Source: a virus. Taken from it: 64,000 nucleotides of DNA. The position numbers and the translations under genes are program-made. The stretch covers positions 1-64,000 of the IMG/VR virus record IMGVR_UViG_3300021963_000034; one strand, written 5' to 3'. Positions within the stretch are counted from its first letter, which is position 1, and the number at the start of each line of letters is the position of its first letter. This document shows, one piece after another, positions 46,508-56,300 of this stretch. Under the pieces are notes generated by a model. It was not told the DNA's origin. It made no database searches and was given only the letters and a program-made list of their open reading frames with translations.

Positions 46508-47758
46508 TTAGTAACCTATTGGGTGATCTGTGTAGTCTGTACTGTATATTGGTTCTAGTTCTTGGAATGATAATGTCATTGTATATGCAACCATAGTTCC
46601 ATCATCATAAGTCATGTAGGTTCCCAGTGGCGTATAGTCAACCGCACAGTTTAGAAGAGCACATTCTTTAATTTGATTTATGCCAGTGTGGGTTGTTTCT
46701 CCTCCTTTAAGTTTATATTCGATGAAAAAAGTTTTTGGAGCCTTAAGGAAGATATTATCATCTGTTTTTCTTGGTGCCATATTTTCCTTGAAAAACTTGA
46801 TAATTTTTTTGATGTTATTCGCTTCTCTCTTTTCTCTTGCTGACATTTTAAATGTAAAGTCAAAAGGTCTTAGTTGTGGACCAGTAAAGAGAAGTTCTAA
46901 GTTTGGGTTCAATACTGAACCAAATCTTCCAAGTAGGTTTTGAATACCTACTGCTTCTCCTGCAAGGGCAACTCTTACTTCGTCTCCATACTTAACGACA
47001 TTTGCCAGTGCCTTATTGCCACTCTGCTCAAAAGCTGTACCTAAATCTTTGGTTGTTTGTGCTTTCATAGCATTGAGAGACAAGTTCACAAGTTCTCTGT
47101 CAACTACATTTAAACTTGCACCTTGCCAATCAACTGAGTTTGAATCTGTAATAGAGGCTTGAATTGGTAAAAATACATGTGGACCAGATCTAGTCTTTGT
47201 TCTGTTTGGAGAACTGAGACCAGATGATAAATTTCCACTTGCTTGATATTCAACTGCAGTAAATTTAATTCTATCTTGATCTGTCCCTCTCATTCCAAGT
47301 GGGTAAATTAATACGCCATCATCTTGTGGTTTTTGTTGTTGTATTTGTTGAGTTGGATTACTTCCACTCTGCTGGTCTGGAGTTCCAGCAGTACTAGCAG
47401 TATTTCCACTTCCACCACCAATCTGACTTAACGTTGATTGTTGTATTGGAGTGCCGATAGGTTCAAAGAAAGTTTTTTCAGTTGATCTTACTTGATCTCT
47501 TCTAACTTGATTTAAAGTTGAGTTTGGATTTGCAAGAAGTTTTTGTTCTTCTGCGGAAGCGTTGACTGTGTTTATTGATCTAGCAACAGGACCACCACCA
47601 GCTGGAGTTGCGTAACCCGCAATAGGTACATCGTTTTTTCCTTGAGAATCTGTTCGAAATAAAGTAGTACTAAAAGTACCATCTCCTTGATCGGTTACTT
47701 GTGTTCTATAAAAATTGTTACCTACTTTATTGACACCGCTTACTGCAATTTTTGCCAT
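46508..47758 (-). CDS. 48: Baseplate tail tube cap gp48
   Basis: 416 aa, minus strand. Features: a Gly/Ser/Gln-rich N-terminal region, then LIYPLGMRGTDQDRIKFTAV, GNKALANVVKYGDEV, LLFTGPQLRPFDFTFKMSAR and TYMTYDDGTMVAYTMTLSFQ, typical of the gp48/gp54 tube-initiator fold. It caps the hub and seeds the tail tube. Confidence 0.88.
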   Translation of the reverse strand: MAKIAVSGVNKVGNNFYRTQVTDQGDGTFSTTLFRTDSQGKNDVPIAGYATPAGGGPVARSINTVNASAEEQKLLANPNSTLNQVRRDQVRSTEKTFFEPIGTPIQQSTLSQIGGGSGNTASTAGTPDQQSGSNPTQQIQQQKPQDDGVLIYPLGMRGTDQDRIKFTAVEYQASGNLSSGLSSPNRTKTRSGPHVFLPIQASITDSNSVDWQGASLNVVDRELVNLSLNAMKAQTTKDLGTAFEQSGNKALANVVKYGDEVRVALAGEAVGIQNLLGRFGSVLNPNLELLFTGPQLRPFDFTFKMSAREKREANNIKKIIKFFKENMAPRKTDDNIFLKAPKTFFIEYKLKGGETTHTGINQIKECALLNCAVDYTPLGTYMTYDDGTMVAYTMTLSFQELEPIYSTDYTDHPIGY

Positions 47759-47773
47759 TAGACACAGCGTTTT

Positions 47774-48172
47774 TTATTTATTTAGACGGAATTTTGCATA
47801 AGGTATAGAAAGCATTTCATCAAGTTCTTCATATTTAACAGTATATAATTTTCCCGCAACTTCTTCCCAAGTATAATTTCTATATTTTTCCCAATGAAAA
47901 TTGATTCCTCTGAATCCCCAATTTTTAAGATCTACGCAAGCAATTAAAGGATGTTGATCGTATTCAATATCTGGAGTTTTTGGATTATATACAAATGTAT
48001 AAAATTTTCCTATTTCTGGATATAATGCATCTTCTTTTAATACTTCCATAATAATTAGCATTAAATCTTCTGGGTCGTTAGTTCCTGCATCAATAATTTT
48101 TTTTCTAAGTTCTCTCATTCTTGGTGGAACGTTAGAATACTGATTAGAATACTGACCAAAACCCTCTGCCAT
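47774..48172 (-). CDS. Conserved structural-region protein
   Basis: 132 aa, minus strand. EGFGQYSNQYSNVPPRMREL then PEDLMLIIMEVLKEDALYPE, FYTFVYNPKTPDIEYDQHPL and a VDLKNWGFRGINFHWE block. I recognise no T4 equivalent. It lies between gp48 and gp4 with a 1-nt overlap to gp4, so a virion or assembly role is likely. Confidence 0.65.
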   Translation of the reverse strand: MAEGFGQYSNQYSNVPPRMRELRKKIIDAGTNDPEDLMLIIMEVLKEDALYPEIGKFYTFVYNPKTPDIEYDQHPLIACVDLKNWGFRGINFHWEKYRNYTWEEVAGKLYTVKYEELDEMLSIPYAKFRLNK

Positions 48173-48624
48173 TATTTGATACCTAATTCGTTTTCTGTAA
48201 TTATGAGGAACTTAATCATTCTGTCTTCGCACCATTCTCGAATAGAATTCCATTTAGATTGATTAACAGCATATGTATTTACTTCATTAATATATGTTTT
48301 TGTTTTCTTATTTCCTTGAACTGGTGGTATAGTTTGTTTTCTTGGTTTTATTTCTATAACATATTTCTGTGTTTTTCCGTTACTTTCTAATACTTCAATA
48401 ATAAAATCTGGAAAGTATCTACATACTCGTTGTTTTACTGGATTATAATATGGAATACAAAATTCTTCTGAACCATATTTCAAAATATTAGAAGACCTAT
48501 CACACCATTGCATAAATTTAAGTTCCCATCCACTACGATATACTATGTTTTGAGGATCTCCAATATATTTTTCTGGATTTCTTGGATGGAAATACCCTTG
48601 ATGATACTTTGGTTCACGACGCAT
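48172..48624 (-). CDS. 4: Head completion nuclease gp4
   Basis: 150 aa, minus strand. YHQGYFHPRNPEKYIGDPQN, RSGWELKFMQWCDRSSNILK then FPDFIIEVLESNGKTQKYVI and EIKPRKQ: D...ExK of a TnsA-like nuclease core, as in T4 gp4 (gp50/gp4 head completion). It trims DNA ends or seals the filled head before tail joining. Start overlaps the upstream endonuclease-like gene by 11 nt. Confidence 0.9.
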   Translation of the reverse strand: MRREPKYHQGYFHPRNPEKYIGDPQNIVYRSGWELKFMQWCDRSSNILKYGSEEFCIPYYNPVKQRVCRYFPDFIIEVLESNGKTQKYVIEIKPRKQTIPPVQGNKKTKTYINEVNTYAVNQSKWNSIREWCEDRMIKFLIITENELGIK

Positions 48625-48973
48625 TTTTCCAACCTTTATGCGATTTTCTCTTTCTAGATAAAAGTTCTGATAGGTGACCCGTACTTAAATTTAATTCTTT
48701 TGCTGCTTTAGTAATACAATCAAATTCAAAAATTTTTCCATCTTTTATAATTTTTCCACCCTTATGTAAATGTGGTTTACTTTTTTGTGCAGATAAACTC
48801 ATTTTCTTTTTAGTTTTTTCTGAATGTTTTTTTCCTAACATTCCAGGAAAATGATATCCGCTTTGAGTGTATTCAAAAGTTTCTTCATATGTTGTAGCAC
48901 CATCTACATTAAAAAGTTCGCATAATTTTGTTGTATCAAATTTATACATATATGTTTTAATACTTTCTGCCAT
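48614..48973 (-). CDS. Nuclease-less homing-endonuclease relic (NUMOD3 + NUMOD1-type HTH)
   Basis: 119 aa, minus strand. A NUMOD3-like segment GKKHSEKTKKKMSLSAQKSK and a helix-turn-helix module FDCITKAAKELNLSTGHLSE with KSHKGWKN, as at the C-terminus of I-TevI-type enzymes. There is no GIY-YIG or HNH core; the first 45 residues (SIKTYMYKFDTTKLCELFN) resemble neither. A decayed mobile gene or a DNA-binding protein derived from one. Overlaps gp4. Confidence 0.65.
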   Translation of the reverse strand: MAESIKTYMYKFDTTKLCELFNVDGATTYEETFEYTQSGYHFPGMLGKKHSEKTKKKMSLSAQKSKPHLHKGGKIIKDGKIFEFDCITKAAKELNLSTGHLSELLSRKRKSHKGWKNAS

Positions 48974-49003
48974 TTTCCAGCATACATAATATAATAGTAA
49001 AAG

Positions 49004-49011
49004 TATTTATA
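49004..49011 (-). promoter_or_regulatory. Candidate late promoter for the minus-strand baseplate operon
   Basis: TATAAATA on the minus strand (TATTTATA on plus), 31 nt before ATG 48973. The same palindromic stretch reads TTTATAAATG on plus at the start of the 49013 gene. Confidence 0.6.
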
Positions 49012-49012
49012 A

Positions 49013-49942
49013 ATGCCTGGAAGAGAGGACTTAATCCAAAGAAATATAACCAGAGCAGCAGCACAAGGACAACCTCCTGTGCCCGGAGTTCCACTACCTT
49101 CGAATAATTTTACTTCAGGATCAGGAAGTAGTCCGGGAAATGCCAATCCATCTATGAATTCAACGGCAGAGGTTCCTTCTGGACCAAAACCACAAAGAGT
49201 TCCTAATTATGAAATAAAATCAAAGTTATTAAGACCTGCATTAACTTCACATTTTCAATGCATTTTTAATCCACCCAATGTAGATACCATAAGAAGATAC
49301 TATCTGGAAGGTGGAAAAATAATTACTTTATTGTGCAGTGAAGCCTCTTTACCAGGTTCATCCGTTCTTACTAATGAAATCAATGATGATTATACTGGCG
49401 TAACCGAGAGAATAGGTTATCGTAAACAGTATGATGATAGAGCAGACTTTACTTTTTATGTTGATCAAGGAACTCAGAATGGTGGTTATAATGTAATTAG
49501 ATTGTTTGAAGAATGGATAAGATATGCTATGGGTGAAAAGGAGACAACTGGTGCAAATTATAGTTATAGAGTGAGATTTCCAGACGAACCTGGAAGTGGA
49601 TATAGGACTGATATGTTCATTCAAAAATTTGAAAAAGATTTTGGTGGAAATTATTTGGAGTATGTTTTCGTAAAGGCATATCCAATTAGTATTGCATCTA
49701 TGCCAGTTTCTTACGATTCTTCTCAATTACTAAAATGTACAGTTTCTTTTACTTACAATCGTTATGTTCTTAGATTACGTCAGAATGTGCAAGAAAAAGA
49801 ACCACAACCATCAACACCACCAGGAGTTCCAAAAAAACCAGAATATTATGGACCTGGATTGCCTGGAGAACAAGCAAACGAACTTCGAAGAGGTCTCCTT
49901 GAAGACTTTATTGTAAGACAGCAAAATAATCCTCTTTTTTAA
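49013..49942 (+). CDS. Baseplate-tail tube initiator-like protein (gp54-like)
   Basis: 309 aa. A Pro/Gly/Ser-rich N-terminus, then a tube-protein-type domain: SHFQCIFNPPNVDTIRRYYL, EASLPGSSVLTNEINDDYTG, FYVDQGTQNGGYNVIRLFEE and FEKDFGGNYLEYVFVKAYPI with a final TVSFTYNRYVLRL. This is the gp19/gp54 fold. gp54 assignment rests on fold and position before gp26; it could be another tube paralogue. Confidence 0.7.
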   Translation: MPGREDLIQRNITRAAAQGQPPVPGVPLPSNNFTSGSGSSPGNANPSMNSTAEVPSGPKPQRVPNYEIKSKLLRPALTSHFQCIFNPPNVDTIRRYYLEGGKIITLLCSEASLPGSSVLTNEINDDYTGVTERIGYRKQYDDRADFTFYVDQGTQNGGYNVIRLFEEWIRYAMGEKETTGANYSYRVRFPDEPGSGYRTDMFIQKFEKDFGGNYLEYVFVKAYPISIASMPVSYDSSQLLKCTVSFTYNRYVLRLRQNVQEKEPQPSTPPGVPKKPEYYGPGLPGEQANELRRGLLEDFIVRQQNNPLF

Positions 49943-49991
49943 TATCTAATAAAAACAATAAATAATCACACTGAAACTTCTATAGGACATT

Positions 49992-50711
49992 ATGCCTTTA
50001 CCTAAGATCTCTACGCCAACTTATGAACTTGAGTTGCCATCTACAGGACAATTAATTAAGTATAGACCTTTTCTAGTAAGAGAAGAAAAACTTTTAGTTC
50101 TTGCTCTAGAATCTGAAGATACCAAACAGATTACCACAGCAATTAAAACTGTTATTAAAAATTGTATAGAAACAAAAAATGTTAAGGTAGAATTGTTACC
50201 TACATTTGATATTGAATTTATCTTTTTAAATATTAGAGGTAAGTCAGTCGGTGAAGAAATTGAGGTAAATATTATCTGCCCAGATGATGGTGAAACGACA
50301 GTACCTATTAAAATAAATGTAGATGATATTCGGGTTCAAAAAAATCCTGAGCATAGTAAGAGAATTAAAGTCGATAACTCTATCATGATGGAAATGCGGT
50401 ATCCATCTCTGGATCAATTTATTAAGAGTAACTTCGATTTCTCTGCAGATAATACAATGGATCAATCTTTTGAATTAATCTCTTCATGTATTGACAAAAT
50501 TTTTACAGAAGAAGAAGTATGGTCTGCCTCTGATGTAACCAAAAAAGAACTTATGGAATTCCTAGATCAAATGAATTCTAGTCAATTTAAAGAGATTGAG
50601 AAGTTCTTTGAAACAATGCCTAAACTTTCGCATACAATTAAGGTCACAAATCCAAATACTGAAATTGAAAGTGAAGTAGTTCTAGAAGGGTTATCAAGTT
50701 TTTTCGCATAG
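49992..50711 (+). CDS. 26: Baseplate hub protein gp26
   Basis: 239 aa. Pattern PKISTPTYELELPSTGQLIK, RPFLVREEKLLVLALESEDT, TFDIEFIFLNIRGKSVGE and IICPDDG is that of the T4 gp26/bacteriophage baseplate-protein family. Also the tape-measure chaperone-like region at the C-terminus. Late-type AATAAATA lies upstream (49958-49966). Followed by gp51, as in T4. Confidence 0.88.
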   Translation: MPLPKISTPTYELELPSTGQLIKYRPFLVREEKLLVLALESEDTKQITTAIKTVIKNCIETKNVKVELLPTFDIEFIFLNIRGKSVGEEIEVNIICPDDGETTVPIKINVDDIRVQKNPEHSKRIKVDNSIMMEMRYPSLDQFIKSNFDFSADNTMDQSFELISSCIDKIFTEEEVWSASDVTKKELMEFLDQMNSSQFKEIEKFFETMPKLSHTIKVTNPNTEIESEVVLEGLSSFFA

Positions 50712-50713
50712 GT

Positions 50714-50884
50714 ATGTCCCATATGGACTTGGAAAATTATTTCAAACTAAATTTTTCCTTAATACAGTACCATAAATATTCATTAACAGAGATTGAAAAC
50801 TTGATACCTTGGGAAAGGGATGTATACGTTGGATTGTTAAAAAATCATCTGGAAGAAGAAGAACTTAAGCAACAACAACGATAA
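50714..50884 (+). CDS. 51: Baseplate hub assembly protein gp51-like
   Basis: 56 aa from ATG 50714 to TAA 50882-50884. LENYFKLNFSLIQYHKYSLT and EIENLIPWERDVYVGLLKNH. This resembles the short chaperone encoded after gp26 in T4-like phages (gp51; analogous to the frameshifted G-T products of other myophages). The T4 order 26-51 supports the call. Confidence 0.75.
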   Translation: MSHMDLENYFKLNFSLIQYHKYSLTEIENLIPWERDVYVGLLKNHLEEEELKQQQR

Positions 50885-53374
50885 ATGAACTCAGTATCCG
50901 AAAAAATAGATGAAAGAATTCTGAGGTTACTGGGACTTCAATATACGTTTGACCTTGATTATGATACCTACTTAACTCTCATTAGGGAGGCAATGGTTTC
51001 TGGCGCAGGCAAATTACCACAAGAGGAACTTGCTCTCCTTGCAAATGAAAGAAAGAGAGTAAGAGGAAAGAAGGGTAGATTTAAACCAAAGAAGCAAAAA
51101 ATAACTGCAGGAAAATTTGCAACTACTAAGTTTCTAAAACCAACTGTTCAACCAGTATCTACCCCACTCCTGTCTGGATCAGTTGAACCACAAACTCAGT
51201 TAGTTAATTTATCGCCACTCCAAGGTCCTATTGAATCTATAAAGAAAACATTATCATCTTTCTTTGATTTTAGAAAAGATGCTGGTGAACAGGAGAGAAG
51301 AGACTACGAATTTCAAAAAAGATCTAAAAGAGAGGAGGGTCTTGAGGGCATAAAGAAGGGGATGGGTGCAGTCTCCGATGCCGTACAGAAATTTATTTCT
51401 CCTTTTCAGGGTATTATTGATAGAATTTGGAGATTTATTTACTTTACTTTATTGGGTAGAGCATTTACTCAACTTGTAAATTGGTTTGGTGATTCTAAAA
51501 ATAAAAAGAAGGTTGAAGTTTTAAAGAGATTTTTGAAGGATTGGTGGCCCTCTCTTCTTGCAGCGGCAGGATTCTTTTTTACTCCATTTGGAAAATTTGT
51601 TAGAGGGATTTTATCAATTGTTGGTGGATTAACTGGTAGATTAATATCGTTAATACCAAGAATTTCTGGTGCAGTAAAGGGACTTAGTAGAGTTTTACTT
51701 AATCCTTGGGTTGCTGTTCCTGCAGCAGCAGTTGGATTAGCAGCCGCTGCAAATGAAGTTACTGGACAAAGAAAAGCAGCAGGAGTACAAGCAGAGAACA
51801 AAGCAAGAGCACAGACTGGAAAGGGTCTAGGTGTTCAGGGAACTGACACTATGACAGATAAAGTTCCTAGTGTTGGTAACATGGGTGCTACAACACCTTA
51901 TGGACTCTTACAACAAGCTGCCCGTGGCGGTTCTGTGATGGATGGGTATTATGGTATTGATCATAGTACTGGACAAAGGATATCTGGATTTGGTCCTGAC
52001 ACACAATTAATCGCTGCACAACCTGGTGAAGTTGTTATTAATAAGAAAACTGTAGATGCTGTTGGTGCAGATACATTTTTAAGTTTAAATCATTACTATG
52101 GCGGTAGTGGTGCAAATCAACCTAAGTTTGGTAGATTATTTAATACTGGTGGAATTGTTGGTGGATTATCCCGTGGTGTTACAAAATTAGCAACTCCAAT
52201 CGAGAGAGCTATTAACTTTGCATTTCCGGTGGGAGGAAGAAAACCAACAACTAAAGGGCTTCGTGGCGCTCCTCTTAAAAGAATTATGCATGGCACCTCA
52301 TTTGGAGCACCTGAGTCTATTCGTGCTACAGGATTTAGAGAACAAATGGGAATGCTGGGGAAAGGTGTTTACGGTAGCGTAAAAGGTTGGGTTTCTGATA
52401 CTTATAGAGGTGCTGGTAAATTTAAAGGAATTTTACCTGGACAAGGACCAAGATTGGATATGTTAGTTCCTCAAGGAGCAAGAACATTAAGAGGTGCTAC
52501 AGTTGTTTCTGCCAGACAAGCAAATAGAGGTCTAAGAATTGCTGAAGGTATTATGAGTGGGAGGTATACTGGTGCTAAGGCAAGGTCATTAATGCCACTA
52601 TTGACTAGACAGACACCATCTATGGGTCGTGTATTAACAACAAGTGCTGCCAGACTTGGTGGTAGATTTGTTGGCGCTCTAAATGCGCCGATAATTGGAG
52701 ACATGCTTGACCCTGCAGGTACTGCAATGTACGATCAACTTAGCGGTCCTTATGCATATTACAATGCACCTGGATATAGAGGACCAAAACCACTAAGAAG
52801 GCAAGGTGGTGGAGAGATATCTGGATCAATAACTCCTGAAGAGGGAATGCGTGGATACCAGATGGCTTTAAAGAAAAAAGAACTTCCTGACTGGATAATA
52901 ACTGAATTAGGGAGAGAGATATGGGATGCTAAGTATGGTCCTGCTGCTAGAGGTGGTGCTGCTTTGAAAAAATACTATGGTGGTGGATTAGTTAAAGAAA
53001 ATACTGGAATGAATATTCGTGGTGCAACTGCTGATAGACAAATGACTGCACTTCAACCTGGTGAATATGTTTTACCTGTTGACACAGTTTCTCGTCTTGG
53101 AACTTCTTTGATTGATAAACTTGTAGCATTTACTGACAGCAATTCAAACCCCGCAAAATTAGGTAAGAAAAATATCAATAGACCAAATATTACTCCACTA
53201 TCCAATGGTGGAGGGAGTGGAGTGATTACTCTTCCGCCAATTACACAATCAACCTCTGGAGGATCTGCAGGTTCTCGTGGTGCTGGATCAAGAGTTCCTC
53301 CATTTCCTGCGACTTCTCCAACTGCTATTGAAGTAAGATCTATGAATGCTAGTATCTATGGGATTGTAGGATAA
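50885..53374 (+). CDS. Large tail/hub protein, possible tape measure
   Basis: 829 aa, starts right after the gp51 stop. Charged helical N-terminal third (about 1-160, including a Lys/Arg-rich GKKGRFKPKKQK), two or three hydrophobic helices at about residues 176-290 (IWRFIYFTLLGRAFTQLVNW, WPSLLAAAGFFFTPF, WVAVPAAAVGLAAAANEV), then Gly/Arg-rich repeats with GGxV-type and QPGEVVINKKTVD / QPGEYVLPVDTV motifs shared with tail tape-measure proteins. Position after gp26-gp51 fits the length-determining hub protein (gp29 role). No domain is conclusive. Confidence 0.6.
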   Translation: MNSVSEKIDERILRLLGLQYTFDLDYDTYLTLIREAMVSGAGKLPQEELALLANERKRVRGKKGRFKPKKQKITAGKFATTKFLKPTVQPVSTPLLSGSVEPQTQLVNLSPLQGPIESIKKTLSSFFDFRKDAGEQERRDYEFQKRSKREEGLEGIKKGMGAVSDAVQKFISPFQGIIDRIWRFIYFTLLGRAFTQLVNWFGDSKNKKKVEVLKRFLKDWWPSLLAAAGFFFTPFGKFVRGILSIVGGLTGRLISLIPRISGAVKGLSRVLLNPWVAVPAAAVGLAAAANEVTGQRKAAGVQAENKARAQTGKGLGVQGTDTMTDKVPSVGNMGATTPYGLLQQAARGGSVMDGYYGIDHSTGQRISGFGPDTQLIAAQPGEVVINKKTVDAVGADTFLSLNHYYGGSGANQPKFGRLFNTGGIVGGLSRGVTKLATPIERAINFAFPVGGRKPTTKGLRGAPLKRIMHGTSFGAPESIRATGFREQMGMLGKGVYGSVKGWVSDTYRGAGKFKGILPGQGPRLDMLVPQGARTLRGATVVSARQANRGLRIAEGIMSGRYTGAKARSLMPLLTRQTPSMGRVLTTSAARLGGRFVGALNAPIIGDMLDPAGTAMYDQLSGPYAYYNAPGYRGPKPLRRQGGGEISGSITPEEGMRGYQMALKKKELPDWIITELGREIWDAKYGPAARGGAALKKYYGGGLVKENTGMNIRGATADRQMTALQPGEYVLPVDTVSRLGTSLIDKLVAFTDSNSNPAKLGKKNINRPNITPLSNGGGSGVITLPPITQSTSGGSAGSRGAGSRVPPFPATSPTAIEVRSMNASIYGIVG

Positions 53375-56300
53375 TGGCAATTAACACTCAAAAGTTTTTA
53401 CCATCAGCAAAAACTACTGCAATTGCTAAGATTGGTGGATCAAATGCATCATCAAGTATTGTAGGTAAAAAAAGTATAAGTGCCGGTAAATTAATGGCAC
53501 TATCTCAAAAACGCAATGATGAAAGTGTTGATATTGTAAAAAGATCTTTAATTGATGTTGATTCCCTTTTAAGATCTGTTTTAAGTGAAGACAGAAAAAC
53601 AGAAACTGTAAAAAATGTAAGAAAGCAACAAGAAGAAAGTCAAGAAAGAGAGACTAAATTAGAAACTCCTAAAGAATCTAAGAAGTTTAACTTGCCAAAA
53701 GTTTCTCTTCCCGGAATGAGTTTTCTTGATAGAATAAAAAGATTTTTATTTTTCACTGGACTTGGGTGGTTATTTACAAGATTTCAAGAACAACTACCAA
53801 AGTTAACTGCCATTGTTAAAATTATTACTCCAATTTATGGAGTTGTTGAAAATATATTCAAATTCATTTTAGAGTCTGTTGTTAATTTTATAGATCGAGG
53901 ATATCAAACTTATGACAAAATAAGATCTATAGTAAAGAGTGTTGGTGGAGAAAAGGCACAGCAAGACTTTGATAAACTTTCTAGTAAATTAAATGAATAC
54001 ATTAACTATGTTTTTATTGGAGGAATGGCACTCACTGGTGCTATTACAACCTTTACTAAAAATGCAAAAAATTATAAACCACCTAAACCACCAACTCCAA
54101 CTCCACCAAGAGGTCCATTACAGAGAGTAGTTAGACCTGCTCAAGCAGCAGCAATAAAGGCATCTAGAGCAGCTATAGGAAAGCAAGCAACACGTCAATT
54201 ATTGAAACTTGCAAAAGGTCCATTATCAAGACTTCCTATTCTTGGTGGGTTAATTGAATTTGGACTTTCTTGGGCTCTTGGAGATCCTGTAGGTAAAGCA
54301 GCATTTAGAGGAGTTGGAACTTTACTTCTTGGTGCTGTTGGTTCTTTAATTATGCCCGGGTTTGGAACGTTTATTGGTGGTTGGGCTGGCGCAGAACTTG
54401 CTGGAAAATTGTATGAGGTTCTTTTTGAGAATAAAAAACCAGGAGCAACTGTTCAAACTCAAAGACATGGTGGAAAGATTAAACGTTATGCCAAAGGTGG
54501 TCAAGTTCTTGGTTCTAAGGGTAGAACTTTAACAATTCAAAAATCTAAGAAACCATATGTTGCACCACAATCAACTCAACCTGGTAAGGATGTAGGTGGA
54601 AAGAAAAAGATAGAATACTTATATCCAAATCCATCTGGTGGAACATTTTTTAGCAAAAAATTAACTTTAGATGAGTGGTTAAGAACCGGTAGTGGTGGTA
54701 CTTATGAAGACTATTTAAAGGAATATGACAATAGAAAAACTAAACCCAATGCATACAAAGCATTGACTGGTGTTGCTGAAATTTTAAAGGATATTCCTTT
54801 TGGAATTGGTTCTTTGATGGGTGGAGCAGTTGATGTTGCATTGGGTCAAAAATTAGACAGAGGGACTTTGAAAGGTATAAGTTATGGTCTTGAAAATCTT
54901 TTTAGTTCTTTTAGGGCAATATCTGAAAAATCTACACAAGGACTTTATGGTGTTCAGAAAGAAATTTCTACAATGCAGACTGGCGGAGTTATTGGTAGAA
55001 CTTCTGGTATGGGTTCAGTTGAGGTTGACCCCTTAAAAATTATTGGCGTAAGTATAAAGCAAAAAGTTGATGAGGCACTTAGAGAGGTTCAGAAACAAAT
55101 CTCCTTAAAAAAAGAAGAGAAAAAAATCACTCCTGGCGGAGAAACAGGACCATCTGCTCCACCACAAAGAGGGCCTGGAGGTGGAGGTGGAGGTGGACCA
55201 TCTCCAACTGGAGAAAATGGAAGATTGTCAGAATCTGTTCTTAAATCTGTTGGTCAGGGAAGATGTCGTGGTGGATGTAGATTATGGACTCCTGCGGCTA
55301 ATGCCTATTTAAAAATGAAAGCAGATGCTGCAAAAGATAAAATTAATTTTCAATTGGAAAGTGCTTATAGAAGTTATGAACACCAGGCAGAACTTCGTAA
55401 AGATTATGAAGAGGGTAGAGGTCCATTAGCAGCTCTTCCAGGAAAATCGGATCACGGTTTAGGAAAAGCAATTGATTTATATCCAGAAGCGGCGCAAGAT
55501 TGGGTTAGAGCGAACGGAAGAAAATACGGTTGGTATTGGCCTCCAGAAACTGGAGAACCTTGGCACTTTGTTTATGTTGGTGGAGGAAGACTTGAACCAC
55601 AAAAACAACAAACACCAATACCAAAACAACAACCGCAAATACCAGATAATCAAAATTATGGAGTAAAAGATGGTGAGCAAAAAAGAGTCAAATATAATAA
55701 TCAAAACTATGTGATTGCCAGAGACAAAGGTAGGTGGAGAATTTATAAGGTAAATCCAACAACTGGATTACTCGAAGAAGTTGACAGAACAGATCAAAGA
55801 TTCTTAAAGGTGCTTGAAGAGTATAGAAAAACTCAGTCTCCAACTTCGCCCAAACCTTCAGGACAACAACCAAAAGCAAAGAAATCTGGACAAGCTTCTT
55901 GGTATGGTCCTGGATTTCAAGGAGGGAGAACAGCGAGTGGTGAAGTTTATGATATGAATAAATTTACTGCAGCAAGTCCTACTTTGCCATTTGGTACTAA
56001 AGTTACAGTTACTAATAAGGCAAATGGTAAGAGCGTTGTTGTTACAATTAATGATAGAGGTCCATTTGAACCAGATTTAGTTACTCCTCATAGAACAAGG
56101 GTTATCGATCTATCAAAAGCAGCGATGGATAAACTTGGTGGTCTTGGATCTGGTGTAATTAATGTTGATCTTAATTATCAAGGTGGTGGACTTATTCCAA
56201 AACAGTCTCCAAAGAATAGAACATCATCACTCTCAATGTATCCATCATATTCGGAAGGTGGTGTGCGAATTGCTATTCAACCTATGATTATTGAAAAAGT

